DNA of 64,000 bases from Micromonospora aurantiaca ATCC 27029 (GCF_000145235.1 NC_014391.1:1302001-1366000); one strand, 5' to 3'. Shown: positions 50,419 to 61,455, numbered from the stretch's first letter. Program-made: numbers and translations. The notes: generated by a model not told the origin, from the letters alone.

Positions 50419-52854
50419 GTGCAGTCGTCCCCGGGGATGGTCACCGTCGCGGTGTTGAGCGGGATCGCCGCGGCCGGTGCCGCCGTGCTGCTCGTCGCGT
50501 CGGTGCGGCGTCGCACCGGCCCCCGCCGGCCGGCTCACCTGCTGCTCGCGGTCGCCGCCGGCGCCGCCCTGTTCAGCCTCCTGGTCGGCCTCGGCGGTCT
50601 GCTGGCCGCCGGTGACCACTGGGCGCACCGGCAGGGCCAGCGGACCGGATGGGCGGTCCTCGTCGCCGCCGGTACGACGCTCGCCGCGCTCGGCCTCGGC
50701 GCCGCCGTCCTGCGGCTGCCCGGCGCGGCCGCGACCCGGGCCGCCACCGCCCGGCTGCTGCTCGACGGCCTGATCATGGGCAGCGCGCTCTGGTTCGTCG
50801 GCTGGGTGGCGTTCAGCGAGCCGACCCGGCTGCTCGGCGACGCCACACCCGTCGCCTGCCTGCCGATCGTGCTGGCCACCGTGAGCGCGGCGCTCACCAC
50901 GGGGCTCACAGTGATCGTCGTGCTGCGGGTCGCGCCGCCGCGCGGATGGCTCACGCTGCTCGCCGCCGGCGCGATAGCGGTGACGGCCGGCGGGCTGGCC
51001 GTGTCCGCCGGGCTCTGCCAGGCCGGCCCGGGCATGGTGCTCACCGGCGCGGTGCTGACCGCCGCCGGTCTGCTGGCCACCGCCGTGGCCGGGCGCCGGG
51101 CCGACCTGACGCAGCTCGACGTCGACTTCATCCGCCGCGACGGCGAGTACGCCTTCGTGCCGATGTTCGCCATGGCCGCCTCCGCGATCTACCACCTGGT
51201 GCAGGGCGGCGGGTTCGACGGGTACGCCATCGTGGCCGGCACGGTCGAGGGGTTCGCCCTGGTGACCCGGCAGTACCTCGCCCTCAACGACGTCCGCGGC
51301 TACGCCATCCGGCTGGCCGAGCGGGAGGCGCACTTCCGCGAGCTGGCGCACACCGACCCGCTGACCGGGCTGGCGAACCGGCGCGGGCTGCTGCGTGCCC
51401 TGCACCGCAGTGCCGAGGCGGGCGTGCCGTGCGTGCTGCTCGGGCTCGACCTCGACGGCTTCAAGAACGTCAACGACATGCGCGGGCACGACGTCGGCGA
51501 CGCGGTGCTGATCGAGGTGGGGCGACGGCTGCGGGGCAACCTGCGCCCGGGTGACCTGGCCGCCCGGCTCGGCGGCGACGAGTTCGCGGTGCTGATGCAC
51601 GGGTCGGCCGACCCCGGCCCGGTCGCGGACCGCCTGCTCGGGGTGCTCGGCCGCCCGTACGAGCAGGGCGACGGGCCGGTCTTCCTGTCGGTGAGCATCG
51701 GCGTGGCCGCCGGGCACGGTGAGCAGGACGTCGAGCTGCTGCTGCGCAACGCCGACCTGGCGCTGCGCTACGCCAAGCAGCGGGGCAAGAACCGGATCGA
51801 GCGCTACGACGCCACCTACGACCAGTTGCTGAGCCGGCGTACCCGGATGGAGCACGAGCTGCGCGGCGCGATCGAGCGCGACGAGCTGCGGCTGGTCTTC
51901 CAGCCGGTGGCCTCGCTGCCGTCGGTGCGGCCGGTCGGCGCGGAGGCGCTGCTGCGCTGGCGGCACCCGGAGCTGGGCAACGTCCGGCCGGACGAGTTCA
52001 TCCCGCTCGCCGAGGAGTGCGGGATGATCGCCAAGCTCGGCGCGTGGGTGCTGCACCAGGCCTGCTACCAGCTCTCCCGCTGGCTGGCCGACGGGCACGA
52101 CGTCTGGGTGTCGGTGAACGTGTCGCCGCGCGAGCTGCACGCCCCCGAGTACGTGGTCCAGGTCGCCGACGCGCTGCGCGCGCACCACGTGCCGCCGCAG
52201 CGGCTGGTGCTGGAGGTGACCGAGCACGCGGTCGCCACCGACCTGGACGAGCTGATCCGGCGGCTCACCGCGCTGCGGCTGACCGGCGTCCGGATCGCAC
52301 TCGACGACTTCGGCGCCGGTTACTCGTCGCTCGGCCAGCTCCGGCGGCTGCCGATCGACATCCTGAAGATCGACCACAGTCTGGTCGCCGAGCACGAGCC
52401 GGTCCGGCCGGTCGGGCGGGACGGTCCGGCGTTCGCCCCGATGGTCGACATCGTCATGCGCCTGGGGCACCAGCTGGGGCTGGAGGTGATCGCCGAGGGC
52501 GTCACCAACCCGACCGAGCTGGCTGCGGTGGTGGCCGCCGGGTGCCGGTTCGGCCAGGGCGCGCTGTTCGGCTGGGGCGTACCGGCCGAGCACCTGGAGG
52601 CGATGCTGGAGGCGGCCACGGCGCCCGGCAACCGGCACACCGCGATGCCGCCGGTGCCGCCGCCCGCGCCGGCGCGCGCCCCGTCGCCGCTGCTGCCCCG
52701 GCTGCGCAACAACCCGCCCGCCCCGCGTCCCTCGATGGAGGGATCTTCGCAGGTGGCGCCGGGCGCGGAGGGGGTCGCGGCGACCGACACGCCCACGTCC
52801 GTGAACCAAAATGTGGGATCAGTTGACTCATCGCGTGAGATGCGTCAGGCTTAG
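50419..52854 (+). CDS. Membrane GGDEF-EAL cyclic-di-GMP protein with intact motifs
   Basis: The protein has 811 residues. About seven to nine hydrophobic helices fill the first 280 residues. The diguanylate cyclase domain has LTGLANRRGLL and LGGDEFAVL (about 384-392). The phosphodiesterase domain has EALLRWRHPE, VNVSPREL, LEVTEH, DDFGAGYSSL (about 628) and LKIDHSLV, so both active sites look complete. The tail is Pro-rich. The last codons contain the ilvB promoter and the stop lies 5 bp before the ilvB leader peptide. The GTG at 50419 lacks a clear ribosome site; the ATG at 50437 is an alternative. Confidence 0.87.
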   Translation: MQSSPGMVTVAVLSGIAAAGAAVLLVASVRRRTGPRRPAHLLLAVAAGAALFSLLVGLGGLLAAGDHWAHRQGQRTGWAVLVAAGTTLAALGLGAAVLRLPGAAATRAATARLLLDGLIMGSALWFVGWVAFSEPTRLLGDATPVACLPIVLATVSAALTTGLTVIVVLRVAPPRGWLTLLAAGAIAVTAGGLAVSAGLCQAGPGMVLTGAVLTAAGLLATAVAGRRADLTQLDVDFIRRDGEYAFVPMFAMAASAIYHLVQGGGFDGYAIVAGTVEGFALVTRQYLALNDVRGYAIRLAEREAHFRELAHTDPLTGLANRRGLLRALHRSAEAGVPCVLLGLDLDGFKNVNDMRGHDVGDAVLIEVGRRLRGNLRPGDLAARLGGDEFAVLMHGSADPGPVADRLLGVLGRPYEQGDGPVFLSVSIGVAAGHGEQDVELLLRNADLALRYAKQRGKNRIERYDATYDQLLSRRTRMEHELRGAIERDELRLVFQPVASLPSVRPVGAEALLRWRHPELGNVRPDEFIPLAEECGMIAKLGAWVLHQACYQLSRWLADGHDVWVSVNVSPRELHAPEYVVQVADALRAHHVPPQRLVLEVTEHAVATDLDELIRRLTALRLTGVRIALDDFGAGYSSLGQLRRLPIDILKIDHSLVAEHEPVRPVGRDGPAFAPMVDIVMRLGHQLGLEVIAEGVTNPTELAAVVAAGCRFGQGALFGWGVPAEHLEAMLEAATAPGNRHTAMPPVPPPAPARAPSPLLPRLRNNPPAPRPSMEGSSQVAPGAEGVAATDTPTSVNQNVGSVDSSREMRQA
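52823..52851 (+). promoter_or_regulatory. Promoter of the ilvBNC leader
   Basis: TTGACT at 52823-52828 and CAGGCT at 52846-52851 are 17 bp apart. Transcription would start about 7 bp later, at the first base of the leader peptide ATG at 52859. The promoter lies inside the 3' end of the preceding gene. Confidence 0.6.
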
Positions 52855-52858
52855 CCGC

Positions 52859-52894
52859 ATGTCGTCGAACCGGTCGCCGCGAGTACTTACCTGA
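52859..52894 (+). CDS. ilvB leader peptide, 11 residues
   Basis: ATG 52859 opens a frame reading MSSNRSPRVLT and ending at TGA 52892-52894. The three codons before the stop are GTA CTT ACC (Val-Leu-Thr); GTA and CTT are rare in this genome type. The stop overlaps the left arm of the first leader hairpin. This is the layout of a branched-chain amino acid attenuator, where slow decoding of Val or Leu codons changes RNA folding. Confidence 0.6.
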   Translation: MSSNRSPRVLT

Positions 52895-52951
52895 GCGCAC
52901 TCTCCCACCGAGAGTGCGCTGGCCCCGTGCATCCTGCACGTGGGCTTTTTT
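52894..52951 (+). terminator. Attenuator of the ilvBNC operon: hairpin plus intrinsic terminator
   Basis: Hairpin one is AGCGCACTCTC (52894-52904) against GAGAGTGCGCT (52910-52920). Hairpin two pairs GCCC-C-GTGCA (52922-52931) with TGCAC-G-GGGC (52935-52945), with one bulged T, and is followed by six T (52946-52951), a classic intrinsic terminator rare in this GC-rich window. It lies 82 bp before ilvB, so it can only act by premature termination. Confidence 0.75.
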
Positions 52952-53033
52952 GTTGCCGTCGGACCATCGCCGGGACCTCCCGTCCCATCCTGAGAAGCGC
53001 GTCACCCACTCACTTCCGAAGGCTTGAACCGCC

Positions 53034-54929
53034 ATGACGAGACCCACGCCAGAGACCCTCGCCCACTCCGCCCGCCGTGCCCGCTCCGGCACCGGCGCGG
53101 CCGGTGACTCCGACCCCGCCGCCCGCCCCGGCCGTACCGTCCCGGCGGCCGCCACCACCGAGACGCCCGTACGGGAGCCCGCCACCGCGGAGGTCTCGGG
53201 CGCCGGTTCGCTCGTGCGGTCGCTGGAGGCGCTCGGCGTCGACGTGGTCTTCGGCATTCCGGGCGGCGCGATCCTGCCCGCCTACGACCCGCTCTACGAC
53301 TCCACGGTCCGGCATATCCTGGTCCGGCACGAGCAGGGCGCCGGGCACGCGGCCACCGGTTACGCGCAGGCCACCGGCCGGGTCGGCGTCTGCATCGCCA
53401 CCTCCGGTCCGGGCGCGACGAACCTGGTGACGCCGATCGCGGACGCGTACATGGACTCGGTCCCGATGGTGGCGATCACCGGGCAGGTGGCCCGGCCGTC
53501 GATCGGCACCGACGCCTTCCAGGAGGCGGACATCCAGGGCATCACGCTGCCCATCACCAAGCACAACTTCCTGGTGCAGACCGCCGACGAGATCCCCCGC
53601 GTGCTGGCCGAGGCGTTCCACCTGGCCGCGACCGGCCGGCCCGGCCCGGTGCTCGTCGACATCCCGAAGGACGTGCTCCAGGCGCCGGCGACGTTCTCCT
53701 GGCCGCCCACGCTCGACCTGCCCGGCTACCGGCCGACGCTGCACCCGCACGGCAAGCAGATCCGCGAGGCGGCCCGGCTGATGACCGGTGCCCGCCGTCC
53801 GGTCCTCTACGTCGGCGGCGGCGTGCTCAAGGCCGGCGCCACCGAGGGGCTGCGCAAGCTGGCCGAGCAGACCGGCATCCCGGTGGTCACCACGCTGATG
53901 GCGCTGGGTGCGTTCCCCGACTCGCACCGCCAGCACCTGGGCATGCCCGGCATGCACGGCACCGTCGCCGCGGTCTACGGCCTGCAGAAGGCTGACCTGA
54001 TCGTGGCGCTGGGCGCCCGCTTCGACGACCGGGTGACCGGCAAGCTGGACTCGTTCGCGCCGGACGCGACAGTCGTGCACGCCGACATCGACCCGGCCGA
54101 GATCGGCAAGAACCGGCACGCCGACGTCCCGATCGTGGGTGACGCCCGGCACGTGATCGACGAGCTGATCGCCGCCGTCACCGCCGAGCAGGCCGCGCAC
54201 CCGCCGGCCGACCTGACCGACTGGTGGGCCCAGCTCGACGACCTGCGCGAGCGGTACCCGCTGGGCTTCGAGGAGCCGGCCGACGGCACGCTCTCCCCGC
54301 AGTACGTGATCAAGCGGCTGGGCGAGATCGCCGGCCCGGACGCGGTCTACGTGGCGGGCGTCGGCCAGCACCAGATGTGGGCCAGCCAGTTCATCTCGTA
54401 CGAGAAGCCGCACACCTGGCTCAACTCCGGCGGCCTGGGCACCATGGGCTACGCCGTTCCGGCCGCGATGGGCGCGAAGGTCGGCAAGCCGGACACCACC
54501 GTGTGGGCGGTCGACGGTGACGGCTGCTTCCAGATGACCAACCAGGAGCTGGCCACCTGCGCGCTGGAGGGCATCCCGATCAAGGTCGCCGTGATCAACA
54601 ACGGCAATCTCGGCATGGTGCGGCAGTGGCAGACCCTGTTCTACGGGGAGCGCTACTCCAACACCGAGCTGGGCACGCACAAGCACCGCATCCCGGACTT
54701 CGTCAAGCTCGCCGAGGCGCTCGGCTGCGTCGGGCTGCGCTGCGAGAACGCCGCCGACGTGGACAAGACCATCGAGGCGGCCATGGCGATCAACGACGCG
54801 CCGGTGGTCATCGACTTCGTGGTCGGCAAGGACGCGATGGTCTGGCCGATGGTCGCCGCCGGCACCAGCAACGACGAGATCATGTTCGCCAGGGGTGTGC
54901 GCCCCGCGTTCGACGAGGACGAGTTGTAG
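53034..54929 (+). CDS. ilvB: Acetolactate synthase large subunit
   Basis: The 631-residue ThDP enzyme makes acetolactate or acetohydroxybutyrate, the first common step to valine, leucine and isoleucine. It has the catalytic Glu in [13 protein letters not shown] (about residue 100), FAD-domain features ([16 protein letters not shown]) and the ThDP/Mg motif [12 protein letters not shown] to NNGNLGMV. The first 50 residues are a Pro/Ala-rich extension common in actinobacteria. ATG 53034 follows GAAGG. It is controlled by the attenuator upstream and followed by ilvN across a 121-bp repeat region. Confidence 0.95.
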   Translation: MTRPTPETLAHSARRARSGTGAAGDSDPAARPGRTVPAAATTETPVREPATAEVSGAGSLVRSLEALGVDVVFGIPGGAILPAYDPLYDSTVRHILVRHEQGAGHAATGYAQATGRVGVCIATSGPGATNLVTPIADAYMDSVPMVAITGQVARPSIGTDAFQEADIQGITLPITKHNFLVQTADEIPRVLAEAFHLAATGRPGPVLVDIPKDVLQAPATFSWPPTLDLPGYRPTLHPHGKQIREAARLMTGARRPVLYVGGGVLKAGATEGLRKLAEQTGIPVVTTLMALGAFPDSHRQHLGMPGMHGTVAAVYGLQKADLIVALGARFDDRVTGKLDSFAPDATVVHADIDPAEIGKNRHADVPIVGDARHVIDELIAAVTAEQAAHPPADLTDWWAQLDDLRERYPLGFEEPADGTLSPQYVIKRLGEIAGPDAVYVAGVGQHQMWASQFISYEKPHTWLNSGGLGTMGYAVPAAMGAKVGKPDTTVWAVDGDGCFQMTNQELATCALEGIPIKVAVINNGNLGMVRQWQTLFYGERYSNTELGTHKHRIPDFVKLAEALGCVGLRCENAADVDKTIEAAMAINDAPVVIDFVVGKDAMVWPMVAAGTSNDEIMFARGVRPAFDEDEL

Positions 54930-55043
54930 TCATGACCGAATGCACCGAGCGCAGCGAGGGCCATGAGGGCATGACGAGGAAGGTGCCGGTCATGACCGAA
55001 TGCACCGAGCGCAGCGAGGGCCATGAGGGCATGACGAGGAAGG
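54929..55043 (+). repeat. 60-bp tandem repeat between ilvB and ilvN
   Basis: A unit starting GTCATGACCGAATGCACC and containing CGAGCGCAGCGAGG and GACGAGGAAGG is present at 54929-54988 and again at 54989-55043, identical over 55 positions with a period of exactly 60. Each unit holds an ATG near its start and a ribosome site (GAGGAAGG) near its end. Confidence 0.9.
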
Positions 55044-55050
55044 CACAGCT

Positions 55051-55054
<4 letters not shown>
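54932..55054 (+). CDS. Short ORF made of the tandem repeat, coupled to ilvN
   Basis: The 60-bp period keeps frame, so ATG 54932 opens a 40-residue product reading MTECTERSEGHEGMTRK twice, ending at TGA 55052-55054. The stop overlaps the ilvN ATG (ATGA). It lies 2 bp after the ilvB stop and could carry ribosomes from ilvB to ilvN. Whether the peptide is made is unknown; the sequence may only be a repeat that happens to be open. Confidence 0.4.
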
Positions 55055-56638
<1,584 letters not shown>

Positions 56639-56651
56639 GCTTCTCCCTCGT

Positions 56652-56697
56652 GCGGCCCGCGGCCCGACGCTCTCCCCGGCGTCCGGCCGCGGGCCGC
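56652..56697 (+). terminator. Hairpin terminator after ilvC
   Basis: GCGGCCCGCGGCCCGAC (56652-56668) pairs with GTCCGGCCGCGGGCCGC (56681-56697), a 17-bp stem with one mismatch and a 12-nt loop. There is no T-run. The remaining spacer to serA (to 56955) holds no gene; a weak inverted repeat GGCACC...GGTGCC lies at 56831-56858. Confidence 0.65.
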
Positions 56698-56955
56698 CGT
56701 TCGTTCACGTGCTGGGACACGGTGAGTAACGCCTCGTCCCGCACCGCCCCCGGTGAACGGGGGATGACGGGCGTGCGACGGACCTGTGTGAGGGCGCTCA
56801 CCCCGTAGTCCGCGACCCGGAGAGCGGGCAGGCACCTACCATTCCTTGGTGTGGTGCCCGAGCGCACCCGACGGCCGTGGCACGGATCGGCGCAGGGCGC
56901 AGCGCGGCGTCCCGGCGCCCCAGGCCGAACCATTACCGAGCGTCTACGAGGACCG

Positions 56956-58554
56956 ATGAATCCTGTCGTACTGATCGCCGAAGAACTCGCCCCCGCCGCC
57001 ATCGAGGTGCTCGCGCACGACTTCGACGTGCGCCACGTGGACGGCACCGACCGCCCCGCTCTGCTCTCCGCCCTCTCCGAGGCCGACGCGGTGATCGTAC
57101 GCAGCGCCACCCAGATCGACGCCGAGGCGATCGCCGCCGCGCCGCGGCTGAAGGTGGTCGCCCGGGCCGGCGTCGGCCTGGACAACGTCGAGGTGCCGGC
57201 CGCCACCGCCCGGGGCGTCATGGTCGTCAACGCGCCCACCTCGAACATCGTCTCCGCCGCCGAGCAGGCCGTCGCGCTGCTGCTCGCGGTCGCCCGCAAC
57301 ACCGCCAGCGCCAGCGCCGCGCTCAAGGCGGGGGAGTGGAAGCGGTCCAAGTACACCGGCGTCGAGATCCAGGGCAAGACCGTGGGCGTGGTCGGCCTCG
57401 GCCGCATCGGCGTGCTCTTCGCGTCTCGCATCGCCGCGTTCGGCACCCGGCTGATCGCGTACGACCCGTACATCCAGCCGGCCCGCGCGGCGCAGCTCGG
57501 CGTCCGCCTGGTCGGGCTGGAGGAGCTGCTGCGGGAGAGCGACTTCATCTCGATCCACCTGCCGAAGACGCCGGAGACGGTCGGCCTGATCGGCGAGAAG
57601 GAACTGGCGATCGTCAAGCCGGGCGTCCGGATCGTCAACGCCGCCCGCGGCGGCCTGGTCGACGAGCAGGCGCTCGCCGACGCGATCGCGGAGGGCCGGG
57701 TCGCCGGCGCCGGTGTCGACGTGTACGCCAAGGAGCCGTGCACCTCCTCGCCGCTGTTCGCCTTCGACAACGTGGTGGCCACCCCGCACCTGGGCGCCTC
57801 CACCAACGAGGCGCAGGACAAGGCCGGTCTCGCGGTGGCCAAGAGCGTCAAGCTCGCGCTCCAGGGCGAGTTCGTCCCGGACGCGGTGAACGTGCAGGCC
57901 GGCGGCGTGGTCGCCGAGGACGTCCGCCCGCTGCTGCCGCTGGCCGAGCGGCTGGGCCGGGCGTTTACCGCCCTGGCCGGCGGGGTGGCCGCCAGCGTCA
58001 CCGTCGAGGTGCGCGGCGAGATCGCCGCCCACGACGTGTCGGTGCTCAAGCTCGCCGCGACCAAGGGGCTGTTCAGCTCCGTGGTGGAGGAGCAGGTCAC
58101 CTACGTCAACGCGCCGCACCTGGCCGCCGAGCGGGGCGTCGAGGTCACGCTGGCCACGCCGGGCGAGACCGTCGACCACCCGAACCTGGTGACCGTGCGC
58201 GGGGCGCTGCCGGACGGGCGCACCGTCCGTGTCTCCGGCACCGTGGCGCACACCGGCACCCGCGACGTGTTCAAGCTGACCGAGGTGGACGGTTTCGACG
58301 TGGAGATCGGCGCGGAGGGCATCCTGGTCTTCCTGCGCTACGCGGACCGGCCCGGCGTGGTCGGCACCGTCGGCACGCTGCTCGGCGAGGCCGGCGTCAA
58401 CATCGCGGCCATGCAGGTGGCCCGCCGCGAGGCCGGTGGCGAGACGCTGATGACGCTGACCGTCGACCAGGCGCTCGGCGCCGACCTGCTCACCTCCGCC
58501 GCCGACTCGATCGGCGCGGTCGCGGCCAGCGCGGCCGACCTGCGCGACGTGTAG
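56956..58554 (+). CDS. serA: D-3-phosphoglycerate dehydrogenase
   Basis: The 532-residue enzyme of serine synthesis is the long (type 1) form. It has the substrate/NAD domain with GLGRIGVLFASR, NAARGGLVDEQAL and TPHLGASTNEAQ (catalytic Arg, Glu, His set), an intervening ASB domain (about 320-450) and a C-terminal ACT domain (LRYADRPGVVGTVGTLLGEA). ATG 56956 follows GAGGA and matches the family start; the frame is open upstream without support. It is separated from ilvC by a terminator, so it is probably its own unit. Confidence 0.95.
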   Translation: MNPVVLIAEELAPAAIEVLAHDFDVRHVDGTDRPALLSALSEADAVIVRSATQIDAEAIAAAPRLKVVARAGVGLDNVEVPAATARGVMVVNAPTSNIVSAAEQAVALLLAVARNTASASAALKAGEWKRSKYTGVEIQGKTVGVVGLGRIGVLFASRIAAFGTRLIAYDPYIQPARAAQLGVRLVGLEELLRESDFISIHLPKTPETVGLIGEKELAIVKPGVRIVNAARGGLVDEQALADAIAEGRVAGAGVDVYAKEPCTSSPLFAFDNVVATPHLGASTNEAQDKAGLAVAKSVKLALQGEFVPDAVNVQAGGVVAEDVRPLLPLAERLGRAFTALAGGVAASVTVEVRGEIAAHDVSVLKLAATKGLFSSVVEEQVTYVNAPHLAAERGVEVTLATPGETVDHPNLVTVRGALPDGRTVRVSGTVAHTGTRDVFKLTEVDGFDVEIGAEGILVFLRYADRPGVVGTVGTLLGEAGVNIAAMQVARREAGGETLMTLTVDQALGADLLTSAADSIGAVAASAADLRDV

Positions 58555-58572
58555 TCCGGACAGGACATATCG

Positions 58573-58597
58573 GGGCCCGGCCGGATCGGCCGGGCCC
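58573..58597 (+). terminator. Hairpin terminator after serA
   Basis: GGGCCCGGCCG (58573-58583) pairs exactly with CGGCCGGGCCC (58587-58597) over a 3-nt loop, followed by TTCGT. It lies 18 bp after the serA stop, between convergent genes. Confidence 0.75.
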
Positions 58598-58614
58598 TTC
58601 GTCGTCCCGGTGGG

Positions 58615-58968
58615 TCAGGAACGGACGCGGGCCGGCGGCGGGTAGACCGAGCCGTCCTGCGCGTCGAAGAGCATCAGGTCGTGCTCGCCGGCCAGCCGCT
58701 CGACGTCCAGCAGGACCTGATCGGGGCAGGCCGGGTTCAGGTTCATCTCGATGTGGTCGGCCGCCGTGTGCAGCGGCGCCTCCCACGGCGTACCGGGCCG
58801 GGCCGGGCGGTCCGGATAGCTCGCCGTGATCGCCCGGTAGAAGGCGACGAGTCGCGGGTCGGGGTGCTGCTCGCCGTGGCGGCCCTCGCGGCACTGCTGC
58901 ACGGCCGCCCGCACCTGCTCCGGTGTCGCCCCGTTCGGCAGGGCCCACACGCTCAGATCGAAACTCAC
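58615..58968 (-). CDS. Conserved hypothetical protein, 117 residues
   Basis: The soluble protein begins SFDLSVWALPNGATPEQVRA and includes DRPARPGTPWEAPLH, DHIEMNLNP and DLMLFDAQDGSVYPPP. It has no signal or membrane segment. Similar small proteins occur in actinobacteria with unknown function. The GTG at 58968 is chosen because SFDLSVWAL is the natural first strand. It is convergent with serA. Confidence 0.7.
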   Translation of the reverse strand: MSFDLSVWALPNGATPEQVRAAVQQCREGRHGEQHPDPRLVAFYRAITASYPDRPARPGTPWEAPLHTAADHIEMNLNPACPDQVLLDVERLAGEHDLMLFDAQDGSVYPPPARVRS

Positions 58969-59292
58969 GGCGGACAGCGTGCCATCCCGGGCCCGGCCCG
59001 TCACCTCTGCCCCACCGTGCGTTCACCGCTGATTGCCGACATCGTTCACCCGGCGTCCGCTGTGGAGACTCTTGCGTCGAGTTGCGTCGATTCGCTAGCG
59101 TACCGATGCGGTTTCCGCTGAGTCGATCCCCGGCCCGTCTTCGGGTGGCGCGGTCGGGCGCCCGGCCCCTCGGCCCGCACCCCTCGATTGCGCGAGCCAC
59201 GCGCACTCGTCGCTGACCGGCCCTCACGGTCGTTGCCGAGACCGTGGGGGCCGATCGCGCTCCCGGCCGGTGTCGTGCGGGCCGACGGCGAC
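58969..59292. other. 324-bp spacer with apbE-side hairpin and short direct repeat
   Basis: CGGCCCTCACGGTC (59218-59231) pairs with GACCGTGGGGGCCG (59240-59253) in a 14-bp stem with one G-T pair, a probable terminator for the ApbE-like gene on the minus strand. TTGCGTCGA occurs twice in tandem at 59072-59090. No gene is seen. Confidence 0.55.
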
Positions 59293-60165
59293 TCAGCGCC
59301 GGTGGTGCGCGAACAGCGGGCGGTAGTCCGTGTCGTGACGGAACCAGGCCAGCCCGGCCGGTCCGGCGGCGTACAGGGCGGTGGCGTAGGCGTCGGCGAC
59401 TGCGAGGTTCGGGCCGAGCACGGTGGCGGCCACGAGCCGGTCGGTCGGCTCGCCGGTGTGCGGGTCGATGACGTGCCCCCGCCGGCCGGTGACGCCCGAG
59501 GTGCCGACCGCGCCCGTCGTCATCTCCAGCACGACAGGTGTCCGGCGGGTGTCGGTGGGGTGGTGCACGGCGACGCGCCACGGGCCGCCGTGGGCGGCGT
59601 GCCCGCGTACCGTCAGGTCGGCGCCGCTGAGCACGGCGTAGTCGTGGATGCCGGCGGCGCGCAACCGCGCCGCGGCCCGTTCCACCGCCCAGCCGCCGAG
59701 CAGGCCGCCCGGGTCGAAGCCGCCCGGCACGGCCCAGGCGTCGAACCAGCCGTCGGTCGCCGCCCGCATCGCGGCGCAGAGGTCGATCAGGTCGGCCAGC
59801 GGGGGGTACGAGTCGGGACTGATCTCGTCGCGGCGCAGCCGGGAGACGAGGCTGTCCGGCCGGTTCGGGCCGTAGGTGAGGTCGACGGCGCGCAGCTCGG
59901 CGACGGCGTCGCGTAGCGCCTCGCTGACCGCCCGGTGGCCGAACCACTCCGGCGCGTTGAGGAGCATGGTGTAGTCGGCGGTCGAGGTGGTGACGGTGTG
60001 GCGGACGCTGATCCGGCCGGACGCCGCAGCACCGGACCGCTCGACGCGGTGGTTCGTGGCGCCCAGGTGCAGGTCCGGGTGGGTCGGGCGGAACGCGGAC
60101 TGGTCGACCCAGCGGGTACGTGGCTGCTCGTCCGCCCAGTGGGCCCGCCGGTGCTCGATCCGCAT
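59293..60165 (-). CDS. ApbE-like FAD:protein FMN transferase
   Basis: The 290-residue protein has APBE-family features: a divergent FDPGGLLGGWAVERAA in place of the usual DLGGIAKGYAVD, then GPWRVAVHHPTDT and GTSGVTGRRGHVIDPHTGEP, with DAYATALYAAG near the end. Family members attach FMN to Thr of redox proteins. No signal peptide is seen. No flavoprotein target is adjacent. ATG 60165 follows GAGGGGG; the frame is open upstream but not protein-like. Confidence 0.75.
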   Translation of the reverse strand: MRIEHRRAHWADEQPRTRWVDQSAFRPTHPDLHLGATNHRVERSGAAASGRISVRHTVTTSTADYTMLLNAPEWFGHRAVSEALRDAVAELRAVDLTYGPNRPDSLVSRLRRDEISPDSYPPLADLIDLCAAMRAATDGWFDAWAVPGGFDPGGLLGGWAVERAAARLRAAGIHDYAVLSGADLTVRGHAAHGGPWRVAVHHPTDTRRTPVVLEMTTGAVGTSGVTGRRGHVIDPHTGEPTDRLVAATVLGPNLAVADAYATALYAAGPAGLAWFRHDTDYRPLFAHHRR

Positions 60166-60297
60166 GACACCTGCCCCCTCGGTGGTCGCCGCTACGTCGC
60201 GGCGGTGCCGGATTCCGGGCCCCCGTCGACCCGTGAACTCGACCCTAAGCAGTGGAGATGACCGCACCATGAATGTCGGCTGGGAGCCTCCTGTGAT

Positions 60298-60345
60298 TCG
60301 CCGTCCCGGATGATGGAAGATTCGTACCGGGGGCCGGGACGGCGA
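60298..60345. promoter_or_regulatory. 12-bp inverted repeat upstream of leuB
   Basis: TCGCCGTCCCGG (60298-60309) is matched exactly by CCGGGACGGCGA (60334-60345) with a 24-nt loop, ending 38 bp before the leuB start. It may be an mRNA leader hairpin or an operator. Confidence 0.5.
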
Positions 60346-60383
60346 CGTACGGTTGCGCCTAACGACGAGACGAGGAGCGCCAG

Positions 60384-61415
60384 GTGGCACACATCGCGGT
60401 GGTGGCCGGCGACGGCATCGGACCCGAGGTGGTCGCGCAGGCCCGCAAGGTCCTCGACGCGGTGGTGCCCGGGATCGAGGCCACCGAGTACGACCTGGGC
60501 GCGGCGCGCTATCATCGCACCGGCGAGGTGCTGCCCGACTCCGTCCTCGACGAGCTGGCCGGTCACGACGCCATCCTGCTGGGCGCGGTGGGCGACCCGA
60601 CCGTGCCGCCGGGTGTGCTGGAGCGCGGTCTGCTGCTGAAGCTCCGGTTCGCCTTCGACCAGTACGTCAACCTGCGCCCGTCCCGGCTCTGGCCCGGCGT
60701 GGCCGGTCCGCTCGCGGCGGTCAAGCCCGGCGAGGTCGACCTCGTGGTGGTCCGCGAGGGCACCGAGGGGCTGTACGCGGGCGCCGGCGGCGCGCTGCAC
60801 CGGGACACCCCGGCCGAGGTGGCCACCGAGGAGAGCCTGAACACCCGGCACGGCGTCGAGCGGGTGATCCGCGACGCGTTCGCCCGCGCCGGCCGCCGGG
60901 AGCGGCGCAAGGTCACGCTCGTGCACAAGACGAACGTGCTCACCCACGCCGGGTCGCTCTGGGCGCGCGCCTTCGCCGCGGTGGCCGCCGAGCACCCGGA
61001 CGTGACCACGGAATACCAGCACATCGACGCCGCAGCGATGTTCCTGGTGACGAACCCGTCCCGGTACGACGTGGTGGTCACCGACAACCTATTCGGCGAC
61101 ATCCTCACCGACATCGCCGCCGCCGTGACCGGTGGCATCGGGCTCGCGGCCAGCGGCTGCATCAACCCCGAGGGGCGCTACCCGTCGATGTTCGAGCCGG
61201 TGCACGGCTCGGCGCCGGACATCGCCGGCCAGGGCGTCGCCGACCCGGTCGCCGCGGTGCTGTCCGCCGCGCTGCTGCTGGACCAGCTCGGCCACGCCGA
61301 CGCCGCCGCCCGGGTCACCGCCGCGGTCGGCACCGAGCTGGCCGGGCGTACGCCGGGGACGCCGCTGCGCACCGAGGAGGTCGGCGACCGGCTCGCCGCG
61401 TACGCCGTAGCCTGA
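60384..61415 (+). CDS. leuB: 3-isopropylmalate dehydrogenase
   Basis: The 343-residue NAD enzyme of leucine synthesis has [13 protein letters not shown] at the start, [20 protein letters not shown] and [19 protein letters not shown], with [13 protein letters not shown] binding NAD. The GTG at 60384 follows GAGGAG at about 60374. The protein is the actinobacterial short form. leuA, leuC and leuD are not in this window. Confidence 0.93.
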   Translation: MAHIAVVAGDGIGPEVVAQARKVLDAVVPGIEATEYDLGAARYHRTGEVLPDSVLDELAGHDAILLGAVGDPTVPPGVLERGLLLKLRFAFDQYVNLRPSRLWPGVAGPLAAVKPGEVDLVVVREGTEGLYAGAGGALHRDTPAEVATEESLNTRHGVERVIRDAFARAGRRERRKVTLVHKTNVLTHAGSLWARAFAAVAAEHPDVTTEYQHIDAAAMFLVTNPSRYDVVVTDNLFGDILTDIAAAVTGGIGLAASGCINPEGRYPSMFEPVHGSAPDIAGQGVADPVAAVLSAALLLDQLGHADAAARVTAAVGTELAGRTPGTPLRTEEVGDRLAAYAVA

Positions 61416-61429
61416 CCGGGCCGACCCTG

Positions 61430-61455
61430 CTGGCGGCCCGGTACCGGGCCGCCAG
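61430..61455. terminator. 26-bp perfect palindrome after leuB
   Basis: CTGGCGGCCCGGT (61430-61442) is followed directly by its reverse complement (61443-61455). It begins 14 bp after the leuB stop and can form a very stable stem in leuB mRNA. A terminator role is likely though no T-run follows. Confidence 0.65.

Noticed and set aside
50227..52809. Minus-strand frame opposite the GGDEF-EAL gene
   Set aside because: It is an antisense shadow; the plus frame has all GGDEF and EAL motifs.
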